From Sediminibacterium soli (GTDB lineage Bacteria > Bacteroidota > Bacteroidia > Chitinophagales > Chitinophagaceae), in assembly GCF_009939225.1 (NCBI RefSeq), contig NZ_JAACJR010000008.1, forward strand, positions 927,107-991,106: a DNA stretch of 64,000 bases. The letters run 5' to 3'. Positions 62,440 to 64,000 of this stretch are shown piece by piece (positions within the stretch are counted from its first letter, which is position 1; every line of letters begins with the position of its first letter). The notes under the pieces are model-generated. The model was not told the origin of the DNA. It did no database searches and worked only from the letters and a program-made list of their open reading frames with translations. The translations under genes and the position numbers were made by a program.

Positions 62440-63396
62440 TTACTTATCCCTTCCGCGCAGCTGCGAGTGGATGAATAAACTGGTAATGCTTTTGTTTTCG
62501 TAGGCATTGCGGATAGCGATGGCGAAAAGATCGGCCACGGAGATCACTTTTATTTTGGGACTGTCCTGTTTCAGGGGAATGGTATCGCAGACAACCAGTT
62601 CTTCCAGTACGCTCTTCTCGATATTCTCATAAGCCTTTCCGCTCAATACCGGATGTGTGATCAGTGCGCGTACGCTGCGGGCACCTTTTTCTTTCAGCAA
62701 ACCGGCGGCCTTGGCCAGGGTGCCTCCTGTATCGCAGATATCGTCTACCAGGATGATATCCTTGCCCGCCACATCACCGATCACCACCATACTGGCGATC
62801 TCGTTGGCGCGTTTGCGGTGTTTGTCGCAGATCACCATTTCCGAATTGAAATAGCTGGCTATTTCACGCACCCGGTTGGTGCTGCCCACATCGGGCGCCG
62901 CAAAACAAAGGTTATCGAGTTTAAGCTGTTCAATATAAGGAATGAAGATGGCGGAGCTGTCGAGATGGTCCACGGGCACATCAAAGAACGCCTGTATCTG
63001 CGGCGCATGCAGGTCCATAGTGATCACCCGGTTGGCACCGGCGGCCTCCAGCAGGGTGGCAATCAGCTTGGAGCCTATGGCCACACGGGGTTTGTCTTTC
63101 CTGTCCTGCCTGGCAAAACCATAATACGGTATCACAGCAATGATCTTGTAAGCGCTGGCCCTTTTTGCCGCATCGATCATGAGCAGCAGCTCCAGCAGGT
63201 TATCGGTGGGGGCACAGGTGCTTTGTACAAGAAAAACATAATCGCCGCGGATACTTTCGAGGAAGATAGGCTGAAACTCTCCGTCGCTGAATTTCTGGAT
63301 GTTGATCTTACCGATGGTGGCACCAAAGCGCTGCGCGATTTTTTCCGCCAGCTTTTGCGAACCGGTGCCGGAGAATATCTTGACGGATGGGTTCAT
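62440..63396 (-). CDS. prs: Ribose-phosphate pyrophosphokinase
   Basis: Makes PRPP from ribose-5-phosphate and ATP, feeding nucleotide, His and Trp synthesis. The 318 residues match the family. FSDGEFQPIF, YYGFARQDRKDKPR (near 100-113), the metal-site MDLHAPQIQAFFDVP and the PRPP-binding ILVDDICDTGGT loop (near 215-226) are all present. PRPP is also the presumed substrate of the island PRTase. Confidence 0.96.
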   Translation of the reverse strand: MNPSVKIFSGTGSQKLAEKIAQRFGATIGKINIQKFSDGEFQPIFLESIRGDYVFLVQSTCAPTDNLLELLLMIDAAKRASAYKIIAVIPYYGFARQDRKDKPRVAIGSKLIATLLEAAGANRVITMDLHAPQIQAFFDVPVDHLDSSAIFIPYIEQLKLDNLCFAAPDVGSTNRVREIASYFNSEMVICDKHRKRANEIASMVVIGDVAGKDIILVDDICDTGGTLAKAAGLLKEKGARSVRALITHPVLSGKAYENIEKSVLEELVVCDTIPLKQDSPKIKVISVADLFAIAIRNAYENKSITSLFIHSQLRGRDK

Positions 63397-63470
63397 AATA
63401 GTGAGGACTTGCCGCGAAGATATAGATAAGGTTAAGAAATTGTAATTTGATTTTATCCTAAAATTTTTTT

Positions 63471-64000
63471 ATGCGCAAATATTCTATCAAGGACTGGGCG
63501 CCCGACGACCAGCCAAGGAGCAAGCTGGTCAGCCGCGGTGCCCATACCCTCAGTAATTCGGAGTTGCTGGCCATACTGATTAATAACGGCACCCCGCAGC
63601 ATTCGGCACTGGATGTGGCAAAAAACCTGCTGCAGGCGGTCGGTAACGACCTGCAGAAACTATCCACGCTTACCGTGCCGGAAATGGTAGGCAGCCGCAT
63701 CGCGGGCCTGGGAGAGGCAAAAGCGATCACCATTGCGGCGGCGCTTGAATTAGGCGTAAGACGGGCAGCTACACAGTCTAAAAAGCAGCAGATACTGCGA
63801 AGCACCGAAATGGCCGACTACCTGCGCGCCAGCCTGCAGTACCGCCAGCAGGAGATATTTGCCGTAGTGTTCCTTAATACGGCCAATAAAGTGATCCAGA
63901 TCGAGCATATCAGCGAAGGTGGGTATACTGGCACCGTGGCAGACCCGCGGGTAATCCTGAAAAAAGCCCTGCAGCACAATGCCACGGCGCTTATCCTGTG
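63471..64000 (+). CDS. radC: RadC family protein, N-terminal part (cut by window edge)
   Basis: 176 codons from an ATG at 63,471 to the right edge. RSKLVSRGAHTLSNSELLAILINNGT (split in two) is the RadC N-terminal helix-hairpin-helix region, GLGEAKAITIAAALELG follows, and the start of the JAB/MPN domain (QQEIFAVVFLNTANKVI) is seen before the edge; the JAMM zinc residues lie outside. The family was named for DNA repair, but its true function is unsettled. It is divergent from prs. Confidence 0.9.
   Translation, partial: MRKYSIKDWAPDDQPRSKLVSRGAHTLSNSELLAILINNGTPQHSALDVAKNLLQAVGNDLQKLSTLTVPEMVGSRIAGLGEAKAITIAAALELGVRRAATQSKKQQILRSTEMADYLRASLQYRQQEIFAVVFLNTANKVIQIEHISEGGYTGTVADPRVILKKALQHNATALIL

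Overview
The window reads as a chromosomal stretch of a Bacteroidota bacterium, most likely a member of the Chitinophagaceae. The reasons are an OMP_b-brl_3-type TonB-dependent receptor, DUF1573, DUF5723 and PEGA proteins, an E1 dehydrogenase with fused alpha and beta halves, a SecA of about 1,100 residues, the prs-rplY-pth neighbourhood, few Shine-Dalgarno sequences, and promoters of the Bacteroidota type (TTTG near -33, TAnnTTTG near -7). Most genes are ordinary housekeeping genes of moderate G+C.

Layout. Positions 1-10,500 (minus strand) hold a MutS-family gene cut by the left edge, galK, an MBL-fold nuclease, DUF4442, an MlaE-type permease, malic enzyme, an ORF6N protein, an M20 amidohydrolase, a SPOR protein and deoC. 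secA follows, with a divergent atpG that has no other ATP synthase gene beside it. Then come scpB, lysA, an MlaF-type ATPase, a thioredoxin-like protein, mdh and a large TonB-dependent receptor. Positions 22,600-28,540 carry a heptosyltransferase and a transporter run (DAACS symporter, DedA, two MFS paralogues). Positions 28,686-36,206 carry an APC permease, yebC, a DCC protein, a fused E1, DUF1573 and an aminotransferase. After an AT-rich gap with a likely small RNA there is an ECF sigma, membrane protein and two Spy/CpxP-like genes. Next come a DUF5723 protein and a light-sensing cluster (response regulator, heme oxygenase, bacteriophytochrome, unknown protein).

Positions 46,640-56,645 look like a genomic island. 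An intact tRNA-Met gene bounds it on the right and a degenerate 3' piece of a tRNA-Met gene bounds it on the left, both in the same orientation, and the DNA between is visibly more AT-rich. It carries a Fic protein flanked by two diverged copies of a small gene remnant, and a tightly coupled five-gene operon. In transcription order the operon encodes a double-SIS plus HAD fusion, a phosphoribosyltransferase-like protein, an ORC/CDC6-like AAA ATPase, an unrecognised 384-residue protein and a PfkB-family kinase. Three of these proteins are sugar-phosphate or nucleotide enzymes and one is an NTPase. I infer a pathway that makes or breaks a nucleoside-like or phosphosugar metabolite under ATPase control, possibly for defence or stress. 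This is the best candidate here for an undescribed system.

After the island the core resumes with a second fused E1, a FAH-family hydrolase, pth, a histidine kinase lying on the opposite strand between pth and rplY, then rplY, prs and the start of radC, which runs off the right edge. No CRISPR array, rRNA operon or integrase gene was seen.
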